From assembly GCF_024697385.1 (NCBI RefSeq), contig NZ_JAILFV010000115.1:1-48176 (forward strand): DNA of 48,176 nt. The letters are read 5' to 3'. Source of the DNA: Anaerovibrio sp. GTDB lineage: Bacteria; Bacillota; Negativicutes; Selenomonadales; Selenomonadaceae. Of this stretch, positions 28,282 to 35,878 are shown one piece after another. The notes under the pieces were generated by a model, which was given only the letters and a program-made list of their open reading frames with translations, did no database searches and was not told the origin of the DNA. How positions within the stretch are numbered: position 1 is the stretch's first letter; each line of letters opens with the position of its first letter. The translations under genes and the position numbers were made by a program.

Positions 28282-28319
28282 CTACTCCTTTAACAAGGTA
28301 AGCATAACTATTCCATCTT

Positions 28320-28348
28320 ATTGTACCCAAATCTTTATTTTATTGCAA
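28320..28348 (-). promoter_or_regulatory. Promoter of yhcH-purL
   Basis: On the minus strand TTGCAA (28348-28343), a 17-base spacer and TACAAT (28325-28320), close to sigma-A consensus. I see no purine riboswitch in the short leader. Confidence 0.75.
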
Positions 28349-28437
28349 TGACTGAAGCCAAAGTAGCTTAAATTGATATACAAATTCCCGGATTTACCTA
28401 CCCCCATATCATTACTATTACAGGGATTACCACAAAA

Positions 28438-28498
28438 ATATGAGTCCCCTCATATCCTGCAGCCAACAGTGACCACACAACATGAGAGGACTCTCATA
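28438..28498 (-). terminator. Terminator of amtB-glnK
   Basis: On the minus strand an ATATGAG-GTCC-CTCAT arm pairs with ATGAG-GGAC-TCATAT across a loop of about 25 bases, followed by TTTTTG. Each arm can also fold on itself. It lies 10 bases past the glnK stop. Confidence 0.75.
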
Positions 28499-28508
28499 TA
28501 TACATTCA

Positions 28509-28883
28509 TCAATTATCAGGACACTCGCCGGGAATATCCTTGATAGCGTCTTCCTTACGCTGACCGGTACGGATGCGGACAGCATCTGCCAGTTCAATAA
28601 CAAATATCTTGCCATCTCCCATTTTACCGGTACGAAGGACCTTTTCAGCGGTATCCAGTACCTTTTCAACCGGGATTTCACACACTACTGTTTCCACCTT
28701 GACCTTTGGCACCAGATTAACATCATAGGCCCTTCCACGATAAACCTCCTTGTGCCCCTTCTGCAGGCCACAGCCATAAACCTGGCTTACTGTCATCCCC
28801 AGGACACCAATATTGTTAAGAGCTTCCTTCAGCTCTTCCAGCTTATTAGGTCTGGTAATAATTTCAATTTTTGTTATACTCAT
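28509..28883 (-). CDS. glnK: Nitrogen regulatory protein P-II
   Basis: 124 residues from the ATG at 28883 (GAGGTGG upstream; a GTG 9 bases earlier is in frame but has no site). P-II features are ITKIEIITRPNKLEELKEAL at the N-terminus, the T-loop KEVYRGRAYDVNLVPK with the Tyr that is uridylylated in enterics, and the ATP-binding TGKMGDGKIFVIELADAVRIRTG. It follows amtB by 35 bases. GlnK proteins block the ammonium channel when nitrogen is plentiful. The usual order glnK-amtB is reversed here. Confidence 0.92.
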   Translation of the reverse strand: MSITKIEIITRPNKLEELKEALNNIGVLGMTVSQVYGCGLQKGHKEVYRGRAYDVNLVPKVKVETVVCEIPVEKVLDTAEKVLRTGKMGDGKIFVIELADAVRIRTGQRKEDAIKDIPGECPDN

Positions 28884-28918
28884 CCGTTCCACCTCACTGA
28901 CATATAGTCATAAAAACA

Positions 28919-30310
28919 TTACCATACCGGATCATGCTTCAGATCATGTGCCGTTAAAAGACCTTCTTCGGATGCACCAAAATCCGGAGTACCGGCCATC
29001 ACAGCTGCAGCATATCCACGCTCACCGTGCTCGGCTATGTCAAGCCCAACAATTTCCTCGGTCTCGTCTGCCCTTATAGCAGTGAAATAATCAACGATTT
29101 TATATAGTACATAAGAACCGGCAATTGCCAATACATAAGCTGCCACCACAGATATCAGCTGTGCGGTCAGGAGCTCGGTCTCTCCATAAAAGAGTCCATT
29201 TGCACCGGCAGGGTTTACGGATACAGTCGCCCAAAGGCCTGTGGCAATAGAGCCCCAGGTACCACCAATCCCATGGATACCAAAGGCATCCAGTGAATCA
29301 TCGTACCCAAATTTTTCCTTCAAAATTGCCACAGCCCCATAGCAAATGGCTCCACCAATCAGACCAATCATGATAGATGGCATGGGCTCCACAAAACCGG
29401 CAGCCGGTGTAATGGCCACAAGACCTGCAATAGATCCGGAAACAGCTCCCAGCACAGTTGGCTTGCCACCTCTCAGCCATTCAGGAATGACCCAGCCTAA
29501 AACACCTGCAGCGGCCGCAGCCTGAGTAACAATAAAGGCATTGGCAGCGAGATCATTAGCTCCCAGTGCGCTTCCTGCATTAAAGCCGAACCAGCCAAAC
29601 CACAGAAATGCAGCACCCAAAACAGTCATTGGAAGATTATGAGGTACCATGGCTGACTTGCCATAACCCCGTCTCTTACCCAAAAGCAGGCATATAGTCA
29701 AGCCGGAAACTCCGGAAAGAATATGGATTACAAGGCCACCGGCGAAATCAAGGGCACCGAGCTGGGCCAGGAAGCCACCGCCCCATACCCAATGTGCCAT
29801 CGGATTATAAATGAATATCGCCCACAACAGCATCAGCAGGGCAAATCCGGCAAAGCGCATGCGTTCAGCAAAAGCTCCTGTAATCAGTGCCGGAGTGAGG
29901 GCTGCAAACATGCACTGAAAGGCAACAAATGCCAGTTCAGGAATTGTCTGTCCCTCCATTAACCGCAGTCCTATCCCCGAAAGCCCCAGCTTGTCAAAAT
30001 CGCCAATCAGGCCATTTATATCTGTACCAAATGCCATAGTATAACCAAGTAAAACAAATTCCACAGAAATCATTGCTAAAATAAAGAAGCTCTGCATTAT
30101 GGTAGATAAAACATTTTTACTACGTACCATTCCCCCGTAAAACAATGCCAGGGCCGGTGTCATAATGAATACCAGAGCTGCGCTTATGAGTACCCAGGCT
30201 GTATCGCCGGCATCAATTACTGCAGCCGATGAAGGATCTGCAGCCATAGCCCTGGAGCACATCATTACCAGCGAACCGGAAAGTACCGCTCCTGAAATTA
30301 ACCTTTTCAT
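28919..30310 (-). CDS. amtB: Ammonium transporter AmtB
   Basis: 463 residues from the ATG at 30310, with AGGAAGGG 8 bases upstream. A signal peptide (about 1-23, ending AMA) precedes eleven expected membrane segments. Conserved features include DTAWVLISAALVFIMTPALALFYGG, the first pore histidine in VIHILSGVSGL, GWFGFNAGSAL, and the second in DAFGIHGIGGTWGSIATG. It takes up ammonium/ammonia and pairs with the downstream P-II protein. Two terminator-like hairpins in its leader suggest control by transcription attenuation. Confidence 0.95.
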   Translation of the reverse strand: MKRLISGAVLSGSLVMMCSRAMAADPSSAAVIDAGDTAWVLISAALVFIMTPALALFYGGMVRSKNVLSTIMQSFFILAMISVEFVLLGYTMAFGTDINGLIGDFDKLGLSGIGLRLMEGQTIPELAFVAFQCMFAALTPALITGAFAERMRFAGFALLMLLWAIFIYNPMAHWVWGGGFLAQLGALDFAGGLVIHILSGVSGLTICLLLGKRRGYGKSAMVPHNLPMTVLGAAFLWFGWFGFNAGSALGANDLAANAFIVTQAAAAAGVLGWVIPEWLRGGKPTVLGAVSGSIAGLVAITPAAGFVEPMPSIMIGLIGGAICYGAVAILKEKFGYDDSLDAFGIHGIGGTWGSIATGLWATVSVNPAGANGLFYGETELLTAQLISVVAAYVLAIAGSYVLYKIVDYFTAIRADETEEIVGLDIAEHGERGYAAAVMAGTPDFGASEEGLLTAHDLKHDPVW

Positions 30311-30334
30311 AATAATCACCCTTCCTACAGCGAA

Positions 30335-30379
30335 AAAGGCGCCTGTACAGAAATGTTCCTTTCCTGTACAGACGCCTTT
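30335..30379 (-). terminator. Second leader hairpin of amtB, terminator-like
   Basis: On the minus strand AAAGGCG-T-CTGTACAG, a 13-base loop and CTGTACAG-GCGCCTTT are followed by TTCG. It lies between promoter and start codon, 24 bases before the ATG, so it acts as an attenuator rather than an end-of-gene terminator. Confidence 0.78.
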
Positions 30380-30428
30380 GTCCCGCTCATTAAATTAAGA
30401 ATACCAAAAAAGAAGAAACATAAAAACG

Positions 30429-30465
30429 CCAATGCAGTCTTCTACAAGCTACATTGGCGCCGTTG
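30429..30465 (-). terminator. First leader hairpin of amtB, terminator-like
   Basis: On the minus strand CGCCAATG, a loop of about 17 bases and CATTGGCG are followed by TTTTTATG. It is about 20 bases after the predicted transcription start. If it terminates, it would release an RNA of about 60 nt. Confidence 0.75.
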
Positions 30466-30487
30466 CCTCTTTTCTTTTGATATGGTC

Positions 30488-30516
30488 ATTGTAAAGGCAA
30501 ATAACCATAATGTCAA
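30488..30516 (-). promoter_or_regulatory. Promoter of amtB-glnK
   Basis: On the minus strand TTGACA (30516-30511), a 17-base spacer and TACAAT (30493-30488), one of the best sigma-A promoters in the window. The start would be near 30481. Confidence 0.85.
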
Positions 30517-30528
30517 TATTATCTTTTT

Positions 30529-30544
30529 TGTATACATGTATACA
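30529..30544. promoter_or_regulatory. Perfect 16-bp palindrome upstream of the amtB promoter
   Basis: TGTATACATGTATACA is its own reverse complement and includes GTA-N8-TAC. It is centred about 55 bp upstream of the predicted start, an activator-type position. The stretch from 30545 to 30840 holds only AT-rich intergenic DNA, with no gene I can support. Confidence 0.55.
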
Positions 30545-30846
30545 TATATTGATCTTGTCAAGGGAAGTCAATTTGTCCCTCCATTTAGAAAGCAAAGTCT
30601 GCCCTGATGGCAGGATAAATTACATTCGTCATTTTATCTCCAGGAGGGCAATAGCATGCCTAATTTTATTCTGTGAAGAAATGGTTTTGATGATAAAAAA
30701 ATTATTAATTAAGGATATTTTATTTTTTTGTTAATATTATTATACAGTGTAAAATATTCCCTTGAATGATAAGTATTTAACGGAATACAGGTAAAAAATT
30801 ATACCCTTATTACCCGCCATTCCATGCTCAAGGCCATGTAATCAGC

Positions 30847-30875
30847 TTGCCAAAGAAAAAACATTGTGATATATT
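30847..30875 (+). promoter_or_regulatory. Promoter of the T-box/Lrp/aminotransferase operon
   Basis: TTGCCA (30847-30852), a 17-base spacer and TATATT (30870-30875). Transcription would start near 30882, just before the T-box Stem I. Confidence 0.7.
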
Positions 30876-30904
30876 ATGTCCATTAGAATTTTATATGATA
30901 AGGT

Positions 30905-31140
30905 AATGATTGAAAAAGTATGCCTACAGGATGATTCAGAGAGGTGATGCATGGTGCGAATCACTATTATCCATGGGCAGAAAGCTATTCATGAACTGCA
31001 GCTCAGTAGATCCAACGAGATTGAAATGCTGCCGCTGGCCCGCGATATCGGCATTAAGAGTGGCCGGGGCAACTTACCGGCTGACTAAGGTGGTACCACG
31101 GGATATTTTTACCTCGTCCTTTACAGGATGAGGTTTTTAT
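30905..31140 (+). promoter_or_regulatory. T-box riboswitch, probable Met (AUG) specifier
   Basis: All main T-box parts are visible. Stem I has AGTA (30917-30920) facing GAA (30980-30982), helix TGCC/GGCA, then a specifier loop with ATG at 30973-30975, then GGAT/ATCC. The AGAGAGG and GGTGCGAA apical elements follow. Stem II GCAGC/GCTGC carries its own AGTA and GAA. Stem III is GCCGG/CCGGC. The T-box AAGGTGGTACCACGG (31087-31101) has TGGT to pair with the tRNA 3' end, implying discriminator A, which fits tRNA-Met and excludes tRNA-His. The terminator CCTCGTCC/GGATGAGG plus T-run is at 31112-31138. It should raise downstream expression when the cognate tRNA is uncharged. Confidence 0.88.
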
Positions 31141-31161
31141 TTTTGTAAAGGAGACTTGATT

Positions 31162-31641
31162 ATGCGTGAATTATTGGAGCTTTTGAAACACGATGCACGC
31201 CGTCCGGCCAGGGAGCTGGCTGCCATACTGAATATCAGCGAATATGAAGTAGAGCAGAAAATGGCACAGTTGGAAAACGATAAGATTATACTCAGTTATA
31301 ATACTCTGATAAACTGGGAAAAGACCGGAGAAAATACCGTTACCTCCATTATCGAGGTCAACCTCACTCCCCAGCGGGAAGTAGGCTTTGATGCCATAGC
31401 AGAGAGGATTTATCGCTTTGATGAGGTACGCACTGTTTATCTTATGTCCGGCAGCTTCGATCTGCTTGTGATAATAGAAGGAAAATCCATGCAGGATGTG
31501 GCCAATTTTGTAGCTACCCGCCTTGCTACCATTGAAGGTGTGACCCAAACACGCAGCCATTTTCTTCTAAAGCCTTATAAAAAGGATGGTATCATCATCA
31601 ATGACAAGGAAAAAGACCGTAGGCTGGTGATGAGCATATGA
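31162..31641 (+). CDS. Lrp/AsnC family transcriptional regulator
   Basis: 159 residues from the ATG at 31162 (AAAGGAG at 8 bases; an in-frame TTG 6 bases earlier is too close). The N-terminal winged helix-turn-helix (about 1-50: DARRPARELAAILNISEYEVEQKMAQLE) is followed by the RAM ligand-binding domain (about 65-140, with RTVYLMSGSFDLLVIIEG). Such proteins sense amino acids and often control adjacent genes. Its stop overlaps the aminotransferase ATG (ATGA), so the two are coupled. With the T-box upstream, an amino-acid-responsive role is likely. Confidence 0.9.
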   Translation: MRELLELLKHDARRPARELAAILNISEYEVEQKMAQLENDKIILSYNTLINWEKTGENTVTSIIEVNLTPQREVGFDAIAERIYRFDEVRTVYLMSGSFDLLVIIEGKSMQDVANFVATRLATIEGVTQTRSHFLLKPYKKDGIIINDKEKDRRLVMSI

Positions 31642-32807
31642 TAAACTGGAACGACAGGATATCACCTGTAGTAAAAAATGTACCACCTTCAGGCATAAGA
31701 AAATTTTTTGATATTGCCTCTGAAATGGAGGATGTTATTTCACTGGGTGTAGGTGAACCGGACTTCATCACCCCATGGTCCATCCGTGAAAGCTGCGTAT
31801 ACGGATTGGAACAGGGATATACCTCCTATACGGCAAATCGTGGATTAATGGAGCTGCGGGAGGAAATATGTATCCTGCACAAAAACCGTTTCGACCTGGA
31901 TTATGATCCCAAAACCAATGTACTTGTCACTGTAGGTGTAAGTGAGGCTCTGGATATTGCCATGCGCACCATCCTTTGTCCAGGAGATGAAATACTTATC
32001 CCTGAGCCCTGCTATGTATCCTATAAGGCTTGTGCTACCCTGGCAGGAGGAATTCCTGTACCAGTAGCAGCCAAGGCCGCAAATGATTTCAGGATTACTC
32101 CTGATGACCTGGAGCCACATGTTTCCCCAAAAACGAAGGCCCTGCTTATCGGATATCCTAACAATCCAACCGGTGCGATTTTGTCCAAGGAGGAGCTGGA
32201 GGCTATTGCCCGTTTTGCCATCAAACATGACTTGATTGTAATATCCGATGAAATATATGGTGATCTCACTTATGGCGGAGTAAAACATATATGCTTTGCC
32301 GGGCTTCCTGAGATGAAGGACCGGACCATCCTGTTAAATGGTTTTTCCAAGGCCTATGCAATGACAGGCTGGCGCATTGGTTATGCCTTATCAAATCCGG
32401 ATATAATTGCCGCCATGACAAAAATACATCAATACACCATGCTCTGTGCACCGATTACTGCTCAAATAGCAGCTGTTGAAGCACTGCGTCACGGCGAAAA
32501 GTACATGCGCAAAATGGTATCAGAATACGATAAACGGCGCCGCCTGATATACGACGGCCTGCAAAATGCCGGGTTAAAATGTTTCGAGCCAAAAGGGGCT
32601 TTCTACATTTTCCCTGATATTACTTCCACCGGACTCACATCAGAGGAATTTGCCGAGAAAATCCTCATCCAGGAGCATGTAGCGCTGGTACCAGGAAATG
32701 CCTTTGGTGAAAGCGGTGAGGGCTTTGTCCGCTGTTCCTATGCCACTTCCATAGAGCAGATTTCTGAAGCTCTTGCCAGAATAGAACACTTTGTTAACAA
32801 TCTATGA
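31638..32807 (+). CDS. PLP-dependent class I/II aminotransferase
   Basis: 389 residues, fold-type I. The N-terminal SLGVGEPDF and YTSYTANRGL motifs are present. So are NNPTG (175-179), SDEIY (Asp204), the Schiff-base lysine Lys238 in NGFSKAYAMTGWRIG with Arg246, and a C-terminal substrate Arg in FVRCSYA. It resembles the PatA/aspartate aminotransferase group; the amino acid used cannot be read directly. If the T-box specifier is Met, a role in methionine or sulfur amino-acid turnover is the simplest reading. It ends before a shared bidirectional terminator. Confidence 0.9.
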   Translation: MINWNDRISPVVKNVPPSGIRKFFDIASEMEDVISLGVGEPDFITPWSIRESCVYGLEQGYTSYTANRGLMELREEICILHKNRFDLDYDPKTNVLVTVGVSEALDIAMRTILCPGDEILIPEPCYVSYKACATLAGGIPVPVAAKAANDFRITPDDLEPHVSPKTKALLIGYPNNPTGAILSKEELEAIARFAIKHDLIVISDEIYGDLTYGGVKHICFAGLPEMKDRTILLNGFSKAYAMTGWRIGYALSNPDIIAAMTKIHQYTMLCAPITAQIAAVEALRHGEKYMRKMVSEYDKRRRLIYDGLQNAGLKCFEPKGAFYIFPDITSTGLTSEEFAEKILIQEHVALVPGNAFGESGEGFVRCSYATSIEQISEALARIEHFVNNL

Positions 32808-32840
32808 TATATATCAATACAAACATAATGCAGCTGCAAC

Positions 32841-32880
32841 AAAAAGGGTCAGTGACGATTTATCGTCACTGACCCTTTTT
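32841..32880. terminator. Bidirectional terminator shared by the aminotransferase and nuoN
   Basis: AAAAAGGGTCAGTGACGA and TCGTCACTGACCCTTTTT form a perfect 18-bp stem with loop TTTA. The A- and T-runs serve both strands, separating the converging units. Confidence 0.96.
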
Positions 32881-32894
32881 AATTAACCCGATAT

Positions 32895-34343
32895 TTACTG
32901 CAGGAAGGTAAAGGAAGCCAAATTGGTGAGATGTGCCAAAGGTTCCGGGCATACACCAAATATGATTGTAGCCAGAACGCTGATCACAGCAGCAGCTCTT
33001 GCTGCTCCTGAAATAACAATCGGTTCACCGTCCCCCTCATCGAGGTACATGGCCTTGGTAACCTGCAAATAATAATATACAGATATCATGGACATAATAA
33101 AGCCCACAAAAGCCAACCACAGGTAGCCCTGATTTACAACAGCCGTAAACAGGTACAGCTTACCGGCAAAGCCTGCTGTAGGTGGTATACCGGCCATGGA
33201 CAGCAGTGAAATGGTCATAACCGCTGCCATAACAGGAGCTGATTTTGCCAAACCTGCAATAGCTTTATAATCAGAACCGCCCCTATGCTGCTCTACCAGG
33301 GACAATGCTGCAAACGCACCAACATTGGCGAATACATAAAGCATCCCGTAGAACATTACTGCCTTCATCCCAGGATAATCAGCAGCGACTATACCTACCA
33401 TCATGTATCCGGCCTGTGCTATAGAGGAATACGCCAGCATGCGCTTAACATCATTCTGACGGATTGCCATTATATTACCGCCGATCATACATATAGCCGA
33501 CAGCACCGCCAAAATTGGCAGCCAGTAAAAGCCTATCAATGGGAATGCCACATAGAGCACCCGCATAAACACAGCAATACCCGCAGCCTTTGATCCCATT
33601 GCCAGCATGGCAGTGATAGGTGTAGGTGCCCCCTGATATACATCAGGTGCCCACATATGGAACGGAATTACTGACAGTTTAAAGAAGAAGCCAATCATGA
33701 TCATCGTGGCGCCTGCCAGGCCAATAGCGGAGAACAGATGCTGATTGCGGAACATATCATAAAAATGTATGCTTCCGGTAGCACCATAAACCAAACTGAT
33801 ACCATAAAGCATGATTGCCGTTGATACAGACCCTACAATCAAATATTTAACGGCTGCTTCACTGGAATTATTTGAGGATATTCTGGCACCTACCAATATA
33901 TAGAAGGAAATAGTCATTAATTCCAGGCCAATAAAGGCAGTCAGGAAATCATTGGCAGAAGCCAACACGCACATTCCCAGAAGAGCCGTCATTAAAAGTG
34001 CATAAAACTCGCCCTTGTAGCGAAGCACATTCTGCATATAATCCAGGGAAAACAGCATGGTGAATATGGTAGCCACAATAAACAGCTGTTTGAAGAATAT
34101 GGCATAATTATCAACGATATACAGCATATCATTGAAATATCTGGTGGCTGTTCCCCCATCTGCAATAACAGATTCCGGAACATACATGGTGAACATGTAT
34201 GCCACCCAGCCGGTCAGGGCAAAAATCAAAACCCCACCTATACTCTTACGGGATTCATCCTTGGGTAATACAAGATCCATGACAATGGCAAAGAGACCAA
34301 GGACCAAAATAAAGATTTCTGTACTGATTACTTCAAAATTCAT
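32895..34343 (-). CDS. nuoN: Complex I subunit NuoN
   Basis: 482 residues, about 14 membrane segments, one of three antiporter-like subunits that pump protons. The family motif IGLELMTISFYILVG and a lysine helix (FKLSVIPFHMWAPDVYQGAPTPI) are clear, with a second RMLAYSSIAQAGYMM region. It is the last gene of the nuo operon; its ATG overlaps the nuoM stop by one base. Confidence 0.95.
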   Translation of the reverse strand: MNFEVISTEIFILVLGLFAIVMDLVLPKDESRKSIGGVLIFALTGWVAYMFTMYVPESVIADGGTATRYFNDMLYIVDNYAIFFKQLFIVATIFTMLFSLDYMQNVLRYKGEFYALLMTALLGMCVLASANDFLTAFIGLELMTISFYILVGARISSNNSSEAAVKYLIVGSVSTAIMLYGISLVYGATGSIHFYDMFRNQHLFSAIGLAGATMIMIGFFFKLSVIPFHMWAPDVYQGAPTPITAMLAMGSKAAGIAVFMRVLYVAFPLIGFYWLPILAVLSAICMIGGNIMAIRQNDVKRMLAYSSIAQAGYMMVGIVAADYPGMKAVMFYGMLYVFANVGAFAALSLVEQHRGGSDYKAIAGLAKSAPVMAAVMTISLLSMAGIPPTAGFAGKLYLFTAVVNQGYLWLAFVGFIMSMISVYYYLQVTKAMYLDEGDGEPIVISGAARAAAVISVLATIIFGVCPEPLAHLTNLASFTFLQ

Positions 34344-35878
34344 TATCTGATCCCCCCTATATATGCAGGTGCATCTGCAATCTGCTCAAGCCATGGAATC
34401 AACGATTCCGTACCGCTTCCCACCATACCCATAAGGGCCTGTGGGAAAATACCAAAGCCAACCAGGGCAATACCCAAAATAATCAAAGGCATCATTTCTA
34501 CACCCTTGGCATCCTTATACCTGTCAAACATGCTATCACGCGGGCCAAATAATACTTTAGCTAATACGCGCAAAGTATAGAGTGCAGTGAAAATTATTCC
34601 TGATATGGCCAACACGGCAAATACAGGATACACACCAAAAGAACCTACAAAAATCGTAAACTCAGGTATAAATCCAATGAGACCCGGAAGACCAAGAGAT
34701 GCCATACCTGCCAGCATAAAGCCAGTAGCAACTCGTGGCATCTGATGGGCAAGACCCCTGAGCTCCGTTATGCTTCTCATATGAGTCTTCTCATAAACAA
34801 AGCCGATCATTGCAAAGAACAATGCACTCATTACACCGTGAGCAACCATATTGGCAACTGCACCGCTTACAGAAATAACATTTAATGCTGCAAAACCCAG
34901 CAGTACATATCCCATATGTGATACAGAGGAATAACCGATAACATATTTCAAATCCTTCTGGGCAATGGCAATATATGCTGCATACATAACATTAATCATG
35001 GCCAAGCCGGCTATTAAAGGAGCCCAAAACTTAGCCCCCAGCGGCAATACAAGAAGACCAATCCTTATCAGACCATAGCCACCGATTTTTTTCAGGACAC
35101 CGGCATGGATCATGGAAACCGCAGTAGGAGCTCCGGCATAACCATCCGGAGACCAGCTGTGGAACGGAAACATTGAAAGCAGGGAACCAAACCCCAACAA
35201 TAGCAATAAAAAGGCAAAAATCTGGAATTCCTCACTGAGAAGGCCCATCTGTCCGGCAATAGCCAGAGCCTGCATATCGAAGGTACGGATCCCCAATACT
35301 GATGAAGCTGTGAGGTAAAGTGCAACCACACCAACCAGCATAAAGGCTGATCCCATCAAAAGATAAATGGTGAGCTTCATACCGGCGTATTCCTTGCTGA
35401 CTCTTTTGGTAGAACCCCATATTATTACCATTATGTAAATCGGGATAACTACCACTTCATAGCACAGCAGGAAAATGAACAGGTCCGTTGCAATAAAGGT
35501 CCCTGTAACACCTGCAATAAGAATCATCAGCAGAATATAAAACTCTTTTGGACGGTTGGTAATATTCCATGAGCTGTATACAGCTGCCAGACCTATAAGG
35601 TCAGTCAGCAGCAGCATAGGAAGGGATATTCCATCCACACCCAAGGCATAATGAACACCTAAGTCCTTAATCCAGGGAATGCTTTCACAGAACTGCATCC
35701 CCCCCGCATTCATATCATAGTTGAAAAATGCGTATACGGTCAGTGCCAAAGCTACAGTCATGGCACTGGCAGATATAACCCTTACTGACTGTGCGGCCTT
35801 TGGAGAAACAAAACACATAAGAACAGCAGCGCAGATTGGTGCCAACAGGACTGCTGTCAATAATGGAAAGCTAGTCAT
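34343..35878 (-). CDS. nuoM: Complex I subunit NuoM
   Basis: 511 residues, 14 expected membrane segments, antiporter-like. Typical stretches are FHSWSPDGYAGAPTAVSMIHAGVLKKIGGYGLIR and KYVIGYSSVSHMGYVLLG. Charged membrane residues for proton transfer, such as the Glu in LLCYEVVVIPIYIM, are in place. It overlaps its neighbours by one base on each side. Confidence 0.96.
   Translation of the reverse strand: MTSFPLLTAVLLAPICAAVLMCFVSPKAAQSVRVISASAMTVALALTVYAFFNYDMNAGGMQFCESIPWIKDLGVHYALGVDGISLPMLLLTDLIGLAAVYSSWNITNRPKEFYILLMILIAGVTGTFIATDLFIFLLCYEVVVIPIYIMVIIWGSTKRVSKEYAGMKLTIYLLMGSAFMLVGVVALYLTASSVLGIRTFDMQALAIAGQMGLLSEEFQIFAFLLLLLGFGSLLSMFPFHSWSPDGYAGAPTAVSMIHAGVLKKIGGYGLIRIGLLVLPLGAKFWAPLIAGLAMINVMYAAYIAIAQKDLKYVIGYSSVSHMGYVLLGFAALNVISVSGAVANMVAHGVMSALFFAMIGFVYEKTHMRSITELRGLAHQMPRVATGFMLAGMASLGLPGLIGFIPEFTIFVGSFGVYPVFAVLAISGIIFTALYTLRVLAKVLFGPRDSMFDRYKDAKGVEMMPLIILGIALVGFGIFPQALMGMVGSGTESLIPWLEQIADAPAYIGGIR

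Noticed and set aside
30529-30544. NtcA binding site
   Set aside because: The spacing fits, but NtcA is known from cyanobacteria and the position is not the usual -41.5, so only a palindrome is claimed.
30951-31088. 45-codon plus-strand frame starting ATGGTGCGA with a good Shine-Dalgarno-like AGAGAGGTGAT
   Set aside because: Every part of it is explained by conserved T-box elements; the apparent Shine-Dalgarno is the Stem I AGAGAGG element.
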